The position numbers and the translations under genes are program-made. 34,484 bases of DNA from Acholeplasmatales bacterium (GTDB lineage Bacteria > Bacillota_I > Bacilli_A > Acholeplasmatales > Acholeplasmataceae), in contig JAITXJ010000049.1 in NCBI GenBank assembly GCA_031284745.1, positions 1 through 34,484 on the forward strand, read 5' to 3'. This document shows, in pieces, positions 7,100 to 16,585 of this stretch; position 1 is the first letter of the stretch, and each line of letters opens with the position of its first letter. Under the pieces are notes generated by a model, which saw only the letters and a program-made list of their open reading frames with translations, was not told the DNA's origin and did not search any database.

Positions 7100-7654
7100 A
7101 TGAATATAGTCTTTGGCGGATCTTTTGATCCCATTACCCGGGCCCATCAAGATATTATTGAATTCATCATAAAAAAATATCAACCAGAATATTTTATTAT
7201 CGTGATCGCTGGCGTAACCTATTATAAACAATATGTAACCTCGTGGAACGACCGCCTTAATATGATTAAACTAGCCTGTAGCCGTATTCGTGGAACCCAT
7301 CTTATCTACAGTGATATTGAAAAGGACCAATATCTTGGTACTCTCAATACCCTGAATATCTTAAGTAAAGAATATCCCAATTTAACCTTTTTATTGGGCG
7401 CTGATCAATTCATCAAACTAAAAACCTGGATCGATTATGAAAGTTTAATTAAAAATTATTCATTTATTGTCCTTGATCGTCAACATCTTCTAACCGCTCA
7501 AATAAAAAAAGACATAACTAAACAAAATGAGGGTAATTTTTCCTTTTTAGCATATAATAATAAAGGGGCAGCTAGTGATTTTCGTAAGACACGAAAGGCA
7601 AAATTAGTTGATCCTCAAGTTTGGTCTTATATTAAAGAGCACCAACTTTACTAA
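7100..7654 (+). CDS. nadD: Nicotinate-nucleotide adenylyltransferase NadD
   Basis: Converts nicotinate mononucleotide and ATP to deamido-NAD, the step before NadE. The 184-residue protein opens with the nucleotidyltransferase motif GGSFDP (6-11), continued as ITRAH where the family usually has H-x-G-H. Residues 100-104 (GADQF) followed by a Trp fit the NadD signature. The C-terminal SDFRKTR stands in for the usual S-T-x-I-R. I considered CoaD because of the PIT-x-x-H pattern, but GGSFDP, GADQF and the adjacent nadE favour NadD. No HD domain (YqeK) is fused or adjacent. It is the first gene of a nadD-nadE-mnmA-recD2 run. Confidence 0.88.
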   Translation: MNIVFGGSFDPITRAHQDIIEFIIKKYQPEYFIIVIAGVTYYKQYVTSWNDRLNMIKLACSRIRGTHLIYSDIEKDQYLGTLNTLNILSKEYPNLTFLLGADQFIKLKTWIDYESLIKNYSFIVLDRQHLLTAQIKKDITKQNEGNFSFLAYNNKGAASDFRKTRKAKLVDPQVWSYIKEHQLY

Positions 7655-7663
7655 GGAGTACTA

Positions 7664-9532
7664 ATGTACAAAAATGGTTTTTTAAAAGTAAGTTTAATAA
7701 CTCCCGAGATTCGTAGTGCTGATATTTCACATAATGTACAGGCTATTTTAAAATATTTACAAAGTGACCAGGTGGCGAGTATTTCCTTATTTCCCGAATT
7801 GTGTATTTCTGGTTATGAAATCCATGATTTAGCTTTTAATGCAGACTTTTTAGAAGAAGTTTTACAAGCTGTTCAAGAAATTATTACCAAGAGTAATTAC
7901 CAAGGCCTTTACGTACTAGGGGCTCCATTAAGGGTGAATTCTTTGGTCTATAATTGTGCAATTGCTGTTTTTGGAAAAAAAGTTTTAGGAATTGTTCCCA
8001 AAAGTTATTTACCCAACACCCATGAATTTTATGAAAAAAGATGGTATTCGACTCTGCCAGCTAAAGCAAAGCCCTTTCTTATTCCTTTTTTAGGAAAAGA
8101 AGTTTACTTTGGTAACATCATCTTAGAAGATCCCAAAAAAGAAATCAAAATTGGCATCGAAATTTGTGAAGACATGTGGAGTATATATACCAAAGGTGAT
8201 GATTATGCTCTTCAAGGCGTCAATATCATGCTCAATTTATCGGCTTCTCCGGAAAGAGTCGGCAAGCATACCATTCGACGAGAAACAATAAATAGTCAGT
8301 CCCGCAAGGGAGTGATGGCCTATCTTTATTGTGCCACTTCCTGGCAAGAATCCACAAGTTGTGTGGTTTATGGCGGCGCCAAACTAGTTAGTGTTTGCGG
8401 AGTTACGCAAGGAGAAGTTAAACCCTTTGAAGAACTTAATGTTTTAAATATGGATTTAAATGTCGACTATATTAATTATGCTAAGCGTCAAGAGTCTAAC
8501 CTTCGTAGCGATTATAATGAGGTTCGTTACCATTACAAAAAAATAGGCATTAATTTTGGCGAAGAAGAAAGCCCCAAAAATTCATCCTATAGTTTTTTTA
8601 AACCACTCAACCAGGATCCATTTTTACCGAAAAATAACGAAGAAACCCAGTTAATCATCAACATTTTAGTTGAATCTCTCATCACTAAATTACATAATTT
8701 AAAGGATTATAATAAAATTGTCTTAGGCTTATCCGGTGGACTCGATTCCACTTTAGCCCTTCTTTTAGCCGATATCGCTATTAAAAAGATGAAACTCGAT
8801 CCGCAAAAACAAATCATCGCCGTAACAATGCCTTCGCAAGTTACTTCCAACTTTACCTTAGAAAATACCAAAAAACTAGCCAGTGGCTTGAAAGTACCGC
8901 TGCGAGTAATCCCCATTACCGAAGAACAGGAAATTCACCAAAGAACCATTGGCGCAAATTTAAATATTACCAAAGAAAATATTCAAGCCCGAATTAGGAC
9001 AATGGTTTTAATGAACATTTCTAATGAGGAAAAAGGCTTCGTTTTAGGAACGGGGGATTTAAGTGAAATTGCTTTAGGATGGATGACCTATAATGGCGAT
9101 CAAGCCTCGATGTATGCAATTAATAGTGGAATTCCTAAAACCTTAGTTAGGTATTTGGTTCAATACTTAGCTAATTCCACCTATTTAGAAATCCAAAGCT
9201 TACTGCTAACGATTGCTAATCAAACCATTACCCCGGAATTACTAAGCAATCAAAAGACCGAAGACATTATCGGAAAATATCCAATCAATGATTTTATTCT
9301 TTATCATTTCTTACACTTAGGAGAAAAGGAAAAAACCATCGCTTGGCTTTTAGAATTAGCTTTTTCTTTGAGTAGCGAAGAAGCTAAAAATTATGTTAGC
9401 TACTTCATGGAACGTTTCTATCACAATCAATTTAAACGGACCACGCTTCCCGATGGAGCAAAGGTTTTTTCCTTTAGTCTATCAGCTCGTGGTGACTATC
9501 GTCTTAACAATGACACATGGCGAAAAAAATAG
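7664..9532 (+). CDS. nadE: Glutamine-dependent NAD+ synthetase NadE (two-domain)
   Basis: Amidates deamido-NAD to NAD+, with ammonia released from glutamine. The N-terminal nitrilase-type glutaminase domain shows the Glu-Lys-Cys triad: Glu45 (FPELCISG), Lys in VPKSYLPN (about 113) and Cys in GIEICEDMW (about 168). The C-terminal synthetase domain has the ATP pyrophosphatase loop LGLSGGLDS (about 353-361) and GTGDLSEIALGW. At 622 aa it is a full-length large-form enzyme. AAGGAG precedes the ATG by 5 nt, and nadD ends 9 nt upstream, so the two are cotranscribed. Its last 16 nt overlap mnmA. Confidence 0.96.
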   Translation: MYKNGFLKVSLITPEIRSADISHNVQAILKYLQSDQVASISLFPELCISGYEIHDLAFNADFLEEVLQAVQEIITKSNYQGLYVLGAPLRVNSLVYNCAIAVFGKKVLGIVPKSYLPNTHEFYEKRWYSTLPAKAKPFLIPFLGKEVYFGNIILEDPKKEIKIGIEICEDMWSIYTKGDDYALQGVNIMLNLSASPERVGKHTIRRETINSQSRKGVMAYLYCATSWQESTSCVVYGGAKLVSVCGVTQGEVKPFEELNVLNMDLNVDYINYAKRQESNLRSDYNEVRYHYKKIGINFGEEESPKNSSYSFFKPLNQDPFLPKNNEETQLIINILVESLITKLHNLKDYNKIVLGLSGGLDSTLALLLADIAIKKMKLDPQKQIIAVTMPSQVTSNFTLENTKKLASGLKVPLRVIPITEEQEIHQRTIGANLNITKENIQARIRTMVLMNISNEEKGFVLGTGDLSEIALGWMTYNGDQASMYAINSGIPKTLVRYLVQYLANSTYLEIQSLLLTIANQTITPELLSNQKTEDIIGKYPINDFILYHFLHLGEKEKTIAWLLELAFSLSSEEAKNYVSYFMERFYHNQFKRTTLPDGAKVFSFSLSARGDYRLNNDTWRKK

Positions 9533-10632
9533 TTCTCGGCTTAAGCGGCGGGGTCGATAGTGCCGTTAGTGCCCTTTTATTAAAAGAAAGTGGTTGGGAT
9601 GTAACTTGCGTCTTTATGCGAAATTGGGATGCTAGTGCGAATTATGATATTTCTGGTAATCCCACCATTGATGATGAAATTTGTCCGCAAGAACAAGATT
9701 TTTTGGATGCACAAAAAGTCGCCGATCAATTAGGTTTAAAATTAATTAAAGTCAATTTTACCCAAATCTATTGGGACAAAGTTTTTAACTACTTTCTCAG
9801 TGAATACGCTAAAGGAAGAACTCCTAATCCCGATGTCTTATGTAATAATGAAATCAAATTTAAGGCCTTTATCCAATGGGCTCAAGAAAACCTCGAGACC
9901 GATTACATTGCGATGGGACATTATGCTACTATTAAAGAGGTAAATGGCGTTTGTCAACTGGCCCGCAGTAAGGATGCTCTTAAGGATCAAACCTATTTTT
10001 TATCTAATCTAAGCTTGCAACAAATTCAAAAAGTCGTCTTTCCCATTGGTAATTTATTAAAAGAAGAGGTGCGAGCCTTAGCGATTAAAAACAATCTGGC
10101 GGTGGCCACCAAAAAAGATTCCACCGGCATTTGTTTTATTGGCGAGAGAAATTTTAGTTTATTTTTAGCTAATTACCTTCAACCAGTAGTTGGTGATATT
10201 CGCTCATTGGATGGTACCTTTTTAAAAAAACATCAAGGATTAATTAATTATACCATTGGACAAAGAAAAGCCCTCGGCCTCGGTGGTAGTCGTGATTCCA
10301 CTAAGCCTTGGTATGTCGTTAAAAAAGATTTATCAACGAATACTCTATATGTCGAAAGAGAGGGTCATCCTTATCTAATTTCTAATAATGCAATTTTAGA
10401 ACAAGTTGTCTTACGAATGCAACCAACCCAAAAATTAACTTGCAAGTTCCGCCATCGAGGAGCATACGTTAATTGTTCTTTGAAAGTCCTAGAAGATAAT
10501 AAAATACATATTTTTTATGATGATAGTAAGGCTGTTACGCCAGGACAATTTTGTAGTATCTATCAAGATGATATTTGTCTAGGTTCCGGAATCATTGACT
10601 TAGTTTTTTATAACGATGAAGCCCGCGCTTAA
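9517..10632 (+). CDS. mnmA: tRNA-specific 2-thiouridylase MnmA
   Basis: Places the 2-thio group on wobble uridine 34 of Lys, Glu and Gln tRNAs in the cytoplasm. The 371 aa chain has the PP-loop SGGVDS (10-15) and both conserved cysteines: Cys109 in NPDVLCNNE and Cys206 in STGICFIGER, which carry the persulfide chemistry. The gene begins inside the end of nadE (16-nt overlap) with no clear Shine-Dalgarno sequence, so translation is probably coupled. The stop TAA is directly followed by the recD2 ATG. Confidence 0.96.
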   Translation: MAKKIVLGLSGGVDSAVSALLLKESGWDVTCVFMRNWDASANYDISGNPTIDDEICPQEQDFLDAQKVADQLGLKLIKVNFTQIYWDKVFNYFLSEYAKGRTPNPDVLCNNEIKFKAFIQWAQENLETDYIAMGHYATIKEVNGVCQLARSKDALKDQTYFLSNLSLQQIQKVVFPIGNLLKEEVRALAIKNNLAVATKKDSTGICFIGERNFSLFLANYLQPVVGDIRSLDGTFLKKHQGLINYTIGQRKALGLGGSRDSTKPWYVVKKDLSTNTLYVEREGHPYLISNNAILEQVVLRMQPTQKLTCKFRHRGAYVNCSLKVLEDNKIHIFYDDSKAVTPGQFCSIYQDDICLGSGIIDLVFYNDEARA

Positions 10633-12759
10633 ATGGATATCGTTGCAAAAATTAAAAAAATTATTTATCATAATCTCAGTTCTAATTACTGGGTTTTAAA
10701 TATTATCGAGGAAAATGGTCAAGAAACAGTCGTCATCGCGAAAGAAGGTACTTTTTTAATTAAAGAAAATTACCAATTTAGTTTAGTCCACACCTTAAGT
10801 GCGAAATATGGCGATCAATGGGAAGTCACCAAAGCCTATCGATTAGATAAACCGTCAATTGAGGGAATAAGTAAGTATCTGCTTAGTTTAAAATTAGCCG
10901 GTATCGGTAAGATTAAAGCCAACTTTATTGCAACTACGCTTGGAGAAACCTTTTTTACCAAAGGGACGCAACAGCTTAGTGATTATCCAAATTTAAGAGA
11001 AAAACTTAGTGAAAAGCAAATCATGGAATTAACCAAAGTCTTAGCCTTCAACTCCCAAGTTGAAGAATGTAAAAGGGTGCTTTTTACTTATGGTCTAAGC
11101 CAGCGGATCGTTGCAAAATTAGTTGAACTTTGGCCACTTGAGGCCTTAGAAAAAGTGCAAAATAACCCTTACATCTTAATTGATGAAATTGATGGTATTA
11201 GTTTTAAAAAAGCTGATGAAATTGCTTTAAAAGTTGGAATTGATGAAAGTAGTAGCGAACGTTTTAAAGCGGCTATTTTACATATCTTAAAAGAACAACA
11301 TCTAGTAGGCGGTCATTCTTATGTTTTTTTAGATGATATTGCTCGGGGTTTTCGTGAGTTAATCAACATTGAGTGTCCGATCGCTGAGATTCTGGCCAAA
11401 TTAGAAAAAGAAAATAAAATTGTCATAATTGATAATAAGTACTATTTAACAATTGTTTACGCAACGGAACGAAAGCTGGCAAAAAAATTACTTAGCTTGC
11501 AACAAGAAACTCAACTCTTTGATAATGCTGATGAGTATATAGAAAGTATCCACCAACTCGAACAACGTTATCATATTACCTATACACCCACTCAGAGCGC
11601 GGCGATTAGTACTGCTCTGAAAAATAAAGTTGCCATTATTACGGGTGGACCAGGAACCGGAAAGACCACCATCACTAAGGCTATTTTGGAAATTTATTTA
11701 AAAAATAATCCCCAAAAAAAATTTAAACTTTGTGCCCCTACGGGAAAAGCGGCTAAAAGATTAGCCAGTTTAATTCAAGCCAAAGCCACCACCATCCATA
11801 TGATGTTAGAATTTGATAAATATGGAAAATTTAAATATGATGAGAATCATCACCTTGATGTTGATTTTTTAATCATCGATGAAGCCTCGATGTTAGATTT
11901 GTATTTAGCCAATAGTTTATTTGCTAGTTTAAACCCGCAGACTAAAGTCTTGATCATTGGTGATGTTAACCAGCTTCCCAGCATTGCACCTGGCCAAGTG
12001 CTCTATGATCTCATTAACTCCCAATTATTTGCTTGTGCTTATCTCAAAGAAATCATGCGCAACTCAACGGCCTCTAATATTCCGCTTCTGGCTAGCCAGT
12101 TACTAAATAATACTTTGAAAATAACTAGCTTTAGAACAAATGATGTGGTGATCAAAAGATTAGATACCAGCGAGGTTATAGCTTGGCTGAAAGCTTTTTA
12201 TCTTGATCAAATCCAAAAGAATTTAGCTCAAAAGACCTTAATTCTGGCCCCTAAAAGAAATGGGGTTTTAGGTATTGATAATATTAATAAAGAAATTCAA
12301 GATTTCATCATTACCAATAAAGAAAAATATTTTCTACATTATGGTAATAAATTTTATCCCCAAGATATGATCATTCAAACCCGTAACGATTACACCAATT
12401 TTATTATGAATGGTCAAATTGGAAAAATTCAAAGCCTTAAAATACTTAATGATGAACCGATAGTCGAAATAGATTTCGGGGAAGATGGCGCATCCGATCT
12501 ACATACTTACCCCACTGCCCTCATTCAAGATATTGATTTAGCCTATGCCTTATCGATCCATAAATCACAGGGTAGCGAAGCTGATGATGTCGTTTTAATC
12601 ATTTCGAAAGAAGCCCAATTTATGCTTAATCGCGAATTAATTTATACGGCTATTACCCGGGCCAAGAAAAAATTATTTATCCTAGGAGAACCTGGACTAA
12701 TAAGTTATTATATGCGAAAAATTGCTCTTCGCCGCCGCACCAGCTTATTTTTAAATTAG
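10633..12759 (+). CDS. recD2: RecD2-type 5'-3' DNA helicase
   Basis: A superfamily 1B helicase of the RecBC-independent RecD2 (YrrC) type. The N-terminal half carries helix-hairpin-helix-like segments (KYLLSLKLAGIGKIKANFIA, LIDEIDGISFKKADEIALKV) that replace the RecD/RecC-binding part. The motor has Walker A GGPGTGKT (338-345), Walker B LIIDEAS (Asp416-Glu417), GDVNQLPSI and the C-terminal motifs ALSIHKSQGSE and YTAITRAKKK. At 708 aa it is slightly shorter than typical Firmicutes forms (about 740 or more). It starts at the base after the mnmA stop, with no ribosome site, implying termination-reinitiation. Confidence 0.93.
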   Translation: MDIVAKIKKIIYHNLSSNYWVLNIIEENGQETVVIAKEGTFLIKENYQFSLVHTLSAKYGDQWEVTKAYRLDKPSIEGISKYLLSLKLAGIGKIKANFIATTLGETFFTKGTQQLSDYPNLREKLSEKQIMELTKVLAFNSQVEECKRVLFTYGLSQRIVAKLVELWPLEALEKVQNNPYILIDEIDGISFKKADEIALKVGIDESSSERFKAAILHILKEQHLVGGHSYVFLDDIARGFRELINIECPIAEILAKLEKENKIVIIDNKYYLTIVYATERKLAKKLLSLQQETQLFDNADEYIESIHQLEQRYHITYTPTQSAAISTALKNKVAIITGGPGTGKTTITKAILEIYLKNNPQKKFKLCAPTGKAAKRLASLIQAKATTIHMMLEFDKYGKFKYDENHHLDVDFLIIDEASMLDLYLANSLFASLNPQTKVLIIGDVNQLPSIAPGQVLYDLINSQLFACAYLKEIMRNSTASNIPLLASQLLNNTLKITSFRTNDVVIKRLDTSEVIAWLKAFYLDQIQKNLAQKTLILAPKRNGVLGIDNINKEIQDFIITNKEKYFLHYGNKFYPQDMIIQTRNDYTNFIMNGQIGKIQSLKILNDEPIVEIDFGEDGASDLHTYPTALIQDIDLAYALSIHKSQGSEADDVVLIISKEAQFMLNRELIYTAITRAKKKLFILGEPGLISYYMRKIALRRRTSLFLN

Positions 12760-12807
12760 TTAAGTAAAAAAGAAGATTTCTGCTTATTATATAATAAGGA
12801 GAGATTT

Positions 12808-13305
12808 ATGAAAAAATATATTTTAATCATTGTCATTGCTTTTGTTTCTTGTTTAGGTTTATCAATCTTTTTAGCTCGTCCCAAAAATGTGGGCGAAGAA
12901 ATTAATTACCCAACTAATATCATTAAAATTAAATTAGAAGGAGCTATTGTTTTTCCCAAGGAATATAGCGTCATCAGTGGAACAAAACTAAATGAAGTTA
13001 TCGCGCTAGCAGGCGGTTTTAGTGAAGATGCCGATACAAATAAACTCAACACTAATGAGGTCTTGACTAATTCCAAGACCATATCGATTCCTTTTGTGGC
13101 TCAGTATCTGCGGGAAAAAGTTAACATCAACACGGCTAAATTTGAAGTCCTCCTATCGATCCCTTATATTACCGAGCAAAAAGCCGCCTCAATTATTATC
13201 TATCGCCAAACCTATGGTTATTTTAAGCGAATTGAAGAGATAGTCAATGTCAAATATATCGGAAACGCTACTTTCGATAAAATCAAAGATTACATCACAA
13301 TCTAA
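12808..13305 (+). CDS. comEA: ComEA-like DNA-uptake receptor
   Basis: A membrane-anchored DNA-binding protein of the competence machinery. The N-terminal hydrophobic segment (ILIIVIAFVSCLGLSIF) anchors it; residues about 45-100 form an SLBB-type domain (IKLEGAIVFPKEYSV... ALAGGF); the C-terminal 60 residues are the helix-hairpin-helix repeat (VNINTAKFEVLLSIPYI, TYGYFKRIEEI) that binds double-stranded DNA. AAGGAG lies 6-7 nt before the ATG. It overlaps comEC, the channel it serves. At 165 aa it is a little shorter than Bacillus ComEA (about 205 aa). Confidence 0.9.
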   Translation: MKKYILIIVIAFVSCLGLSIFLARPKNVGEEINYPTNIIKIKLEGAIVFPKEYSVISGTKLNEVIALAGGFSEDADTNKLNTNEVLTNSKTISIPFVAQYLREKVNINTAKFEVLLSIPYITEQKAASIIIYRQTYGYFKRIEEIVNVKYIGNATFDKIKDYITI

Positions 13306-15301
13306 AAATATTTTTCTGTTATCTCTACTGGCTTTAAATATTGTTCTGGTTTGGAATAACCTGTGGTTTTTACTACTTTTGGTGCCTTATTTTTGGTGGT
13401 GTCTAAAACACCTGAAATATTATTTATTGCTTATCGCCATCGTTATATCTGGACTTATTATCCTACTTGCCCATATTAAAACAGTTCCCCAAAGGATTGA
13501 TGGTAATTATTCAATCGTTAAAGTCGAAAAAAATACCTATAACTATTCTTATTTAATTCAATATCATAATATCTTTTTACACTTTTATAGCAATACTTAT
13601 TATAAAAGCGGTACCGTGCTTTATTTGCGAGCAGAGGTTCATCCACTAACCAAAAATACGATTCCCAATTTAGTGAATTATCAAAGATTCAATCAAGGTA
13701 AAAATATCTATGGGGAATTAAAGTTGCAGGAACTAAAAGTACAAAGACAAAACTTCTATCTGCCTAATCTTCTTCAAGAATTAATCAATCGCCATCAAAG
13801 CCCGATGAAGGAATTATTAAATAACTTCTTTTTTGGCGGGGAAAATGATTTATTTTTAAGCTATCTTGTTTTAAGTTCCTTAAGCATTAGTTTGATTCTT
13901 CAGGCAATTAAAAAAATCGGTTTTTTATTTGGGCTAAGGAAAAACACTAATTTGATTATTAATATCCTAATTTTATTATTATTCACCCAAATTAAAATTC
14001 ATAATTATTTAATCTGGCGCTTATTAATTTATTATATCCTCGTCTATCTTAATCAACAATTTCAATTAGATATCTCTCGTTCATCGTTGGTTCAACTATC
14101 TTTTGTCATAACTTTACTATTTATGAATGAATTAATTTTTAATGATTTTTGGCTTGCTTTATGGGTTTTTAATTCCTTATATTTTATGTTTTATCAAAAA
14201 TCCCAAAATAAGTATCTCAATCGTCTGCGAAGTGGTTTATTTTCTTTTTTTATTTTTAGTTTATTTAATCTAAACAACTTTCCCCAACTAAACATCCTGC
14301 AATTTTTAAGTTATTTAGTCTTTAGTACCTTCCTCGCTACCCCCCTCGTAGGAATCATTATGATTAGTATCTTTTTACCTTTTTTAGATTCCATATTAGG
14401 GGTTTTTGTCACGGTTTTTATCCAAGTCAACGAAAGTATCAATGCAGGCAACTGGCTCATTTATCTACCAAAAATCAATAATCTCGTCCTCGTTGGTTTA
14501 ATTATTGGTTTTATGGCTTTTTTTATTCTACCTAAAAAAATGAAAATAATCGCTTTGGGAACCATTAGTTTAGTTTTTATGAGTATTTTTTTATATCACC
14601 CACTAGCTAATGGGGTTTATTTTTTAGATGTTGGACAGGGTGATTCAAGTGTGGTTTTGAAAAACAATCATGCGATGGTGATTGATGCCTATGGGGGAAC
14701 TTTTGACTTTTTAATTCGTAATAATATCACCCAAATTGATTATTTAATCCTTAGCCATAATGACAATGACCATATCGCTGATGCTCCTTTAATAATTAAA
14801 TATCTTCATCCAAGCAAGATTGTTATCAGTCCTTATTTAGATTATCATTTAAACACCCCAACCATTAGTTATCTACCCGCCGAAAAATTTGATTTTCAAG
14901 GAGTAGAAATTATAATGCTTGGTCCTCTAAGAAACTCGAACTCCGCTAATGACAACTCAATTGTCTTCAAGTTTCAATATTTGGATTATCAATTTTTATT
15001 TACTGGCGATATCTCATCGAAGGTGGAATTAGATTTAATTCAAAGTTATAGTGCTTATTTAGATATTGAGGTCTTAAAGGTGGCTCATCATGGTTCGAAT
15101 ACTTCCACAAGTAAAGAATTTGTTAATATATCTAGTCCAGACTTTGCGGTTATCTCCTTAAAGCTTTCTAATACCTGGGGCTTTCCTCACCAAGGAGTCA
15201 TTAACAACTTAAATAGTTTACATATTAAAATATATTTAACTAGCGTCGATGGAACGATTGTTTTTTTAGCCAAAAAGAAAATTAGAACTTATCGCCCCTA
15301 A
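13247..15301 (+). CDS. comEC: ComEC/Rec2 DNA-uptake channel with metallo-beta-lactamase domain
   Basis: Transports one DNA strand into the cell. The 684 aa protein has N-terminal membrane helices, a soluble OB-like segment (about 85-165, with NLVNYQRFNQGKNIYGEL), a central multi-helix competence domain and a C-terminal metallo-beta-lactamase-fold domain with intact metal motifs (LDVGQGDS, HNDNDH, TGDIS, AHHGSN), thought to be the nuclease that degrades the non-transported strand. The chosen ATG lies 59 nt inside comEA; no later ATG, GTG or TTG precedes the first membrane helix. A weak GAAGAG is upstream, and coupling is likely. The pair suggests retained natural transformation; pilus genes are not in this window. 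Confidence 0.93.
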   Translation: MSNISETLLSIKSKITSQSKNIFLLSLLALNIVLVWNNLWFLLLLVPYFWWCLKHLKYYLLLIAIVISGLIILLAHIKTVPQRIDGNYSIVKVEKNTYNYSYLIQYHNIFLHFYSNTYYKSGTVLYLRAEVHPLTKNTIPNLVNYQRFNQGKNIYGELKLQELKVQRQNFYLPNLLQELINRHQSPMKELLNNFFFGGENDLFLSYLVLSSLSISLILQAIKKIGFLFGLRKNTNLIINILILLLFTQIKIHNYLIWRLLIYYILVYLNQQFQLDISRSSLVQLSFVITLLFMNELIFNDFWLALWVFNSLYFMFYQKSQNKYLNRLRSGLFSFFIFSLFNLNNFPQLNILQFLSYLVFSTFLATPLVGIIMISIFLPFLDSILGVFVTVFIQVNESINAGNWLIYLPKINNLVLVGLIIGFMAFFILPKKMKIIALGTISLVFMSIFLYHPLANGVYFLDVGQGDSSVVLKNNHAMVIDAYGGTFDFLIRNNITQIDYLILSHNDNDHIADAPLIIKYLHPSKIVISPYLDYHLNTPTISYLPAEKFDFQGVEIIMLGPLRNSNSANDNSIVFKFQYLDYQFLFTGDISSKVELDLIQSYSAYLDIEVLKVAHHGSNTSTSKEFVNISSPDFAVISLKLSNTWGFPHQGVINNLNSLHIKIYLTSVDGTIVFLAKKKIRTYRP

Positions 15302-15314
15302 AGAATGAGAACTT

Positions 15315-15323
15315 TGATATAAT
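15315..15323 (+). promoter_or_regulatory. Extended -10 promoter of holA (predicted leaderless)
   Basis: TGATATAAT at 15315-15323 is six bases before the holA ATG at 15330; the same arrangement precedes nadD. It lies in the 28-nt gap after comEC. No Shine-Dalgarno sequence is present. Confidence 0.75.
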
Positions 15324-15329
15324 TTTAAT

Positions 15330-16256
15330 ATGAGTAAAGTGGATTATTTAGTAGGCACCAATAAATTTAAAATTCAAAAATTTTTAAATAACCGGAAGGA
15401 TGATCTGGTAGCCCTTAGTACTTGGGATTTAGCCGAGGACAATAGTGACAATATTAATCTTTTTGAAGATCTTAGTAGTTTTAGTTTATTTACCACCAAG
15501 AAATTGATCATCATTAAAAATGCTCAACTCCTGGAACATAAATACCCCGAACAGCTACCTATTTTAATTAATTTTATTCATCAAGAAGAACCAGATATTG
15601 AACTCATTTTGCTTTCCGATACCCCCTTAAGTTATCAACCCAATCCCAACGACGCCATTTATGTAGATGATTTTAGTGAAGATGAACTCAAAAGTGAAGT
15701 AGAGGAAATGGTTAAAAATCATGGTCTTAGTATCGAAGCCAACGCTCGAAAATCTTTAATCGAACGGCTCGATGGGGAATTATTTGATATTGGTAATTAT
15801 ATTGATATTATCAGTAATAGTATAGATACTAAAATAATTACCTTAAGGAACGTTGAAGCGATCGTACCCAAAAAAATCGAAGATAAAATTTATATTTTAA
15901 CCGATGCCTTGATTAAAAATCATAAAAATGCTTATGAAATTTATTTAGATCTCTACCGTTGTTTTAATAAGGATATGGGTCGTTTATTATTGAGTATTGC
16001 TAAAGCGGCTCTCAATTATATTTTATTAATTAAATATTTAGATCAACAGTTGTCGGACGACCAAATTGCTACAAAGTTAAATTTTAAAAGTAGTGCTCGA
16101 GTATATATGATGCGTAAAGATATCAAAGCTAACACCTATGAACTTTGTTGCAAATTATATCACCAATTAGCCAATTTGGATTATAATCTCAAATCTACTG
16201 GCGAATTTAGGGAAGTGGGTCTTGATTTAATTATTTTAGAATATCTTAATCATTAA
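15330..16256 (+). CDS. holA: DNA polymerase III delta subunit
   Basis: The clamp-loader subunit that opens the beta sliding clamp. The 308 aa sequence fits HolA: a short opening YLVGTNKFKIQKFL, a central SLFTTKKLIIIKNAQLLEHK segment typical of the domain I strand, LERLDGE-like helix SLIERLDGELFDIGN, and a C-terminal collar domain (SIAKAALNYILLIKYL). It lacks a strict Walker A, as expected for delta. comEC-holA-rpsT is a recurring order in Firmicutes and supports the call. It has its own leaderless-type promoter and shares a terminator with the convergent rpsT. Confidence 0.9.
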   Translation: MSKVDYLVGTNKFKIQKFLNNRKDDLVALSTWDLAEDNSDNINLFEDLSSFSLFTTKKLIIIKNAQLLEHKYPEQLPILINFIHQEEPDIELILLSDTPLSYQPNPNDAIYVDDFSEDELKSEVEEMVKNHGLSIEANARKSLIERLDGELFDIGNYIDIISNSIDTKIITLRNVEAIVPKKIEDKIYILTDALIKNHKNAYEIYLDLYRCFNKDMGRLLLSIAKAALNYILLIKYLDQQLSDDQIATKLNFKSSARVYMMRKDIKANTYELCCKLYHQLANLDYNLKSTGEFREVGLDLIILEYLNH

Positions 16257-16258
16257 AT

Positions 16259-16285
16259 AAAAAATCGGTAATTTACCGATTTTTT
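16259..16285. terminator. Bidirectional intrinsic terminator between holA and rpsT
   Basis: A 12-bp perfect stem, AAAAAATCGGTA (16259-16270) and TACCGATTTTTT (16274-16285), has a 3-nt loop. The A- and T-runs let it end transcripts from both sides. Confidence 0.95.
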
Positions 16286-16286
16286 A

Positions 16287-16550
16287 TTATTGAAGAGCAT
16301 TAACTTTTAATTGTAATTGAGATTTATGCCGAGCGACAAAATTCTTATGGTAAACGCCTTTTGCAGCTGCTTTATCAAGTTTTTTGAATGCATAGGATAA
16401 TTTAATTAAAGCTAAGTCATGATTCTTTTCTAAAGCGGCCGCATTCACGGACTTTAGAGCACTCTTAACGCTGGATTTAAAGCTTGAGTTGGCTTGTCTT
16501 CTTTTTTTATCTTGTTTTACTCTTTTTTGTTGTTGTTTAATATTAGCCAA
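16287..16550 (-). CDS. rpsT: 30S ribosomal protein S20
   Basis: A primary 16S rRNA-binding protein of the small subunit. Read from the TTG at 16550 it begins ANIKQQQKRVKQDKKRRQ, the expected S20 N-terminus, and is 87 aa, the normal size. An upstream TTG (16562) would add four residues and consume the Shine-Dalgarno GGAGGA (16555-16560), so the internal TTG with 4-nt spacing is preferred. A UUG start is also used by E. coli rpsT, where weak initiation is part of autoregulation (established there, inferred here). Leader of about 20 nt. Confidence 0.95.
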   Translation of the reverse strand: MANIKQQQKRVKQDKKRRQANSSFKSSVKSALKSVNAAALEKNHDLALIKLSYAFKKLDKAAAKGVYHKNFVARHKSQLQLKVNALQ

Positions 16551-16576
16551 AATATCCTCCAAAATAATACTCTAAA

Positions 16577-16585
16577 ATTATACCA
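16577..16585 (-). promoter_or_regulatory. Extended -10 promoter of rpsT
   Basis: On the minus strand TGGTATAAT is an extended -10 element. The predicted transcript starts near 16570 and gives a 20-nt leader with GGAGGA, unlike the leaderless genes nearby. Confidence 0.75.

Noticed and set aside
12790-12795. TATAAT just upstream of comEA as a promoter
   Set aside because: A start 7 nt downstream would cut through AAGGAG, the evident ribosome site. It is more likely chance AT-rich sequence within the recD2-comEA gap.
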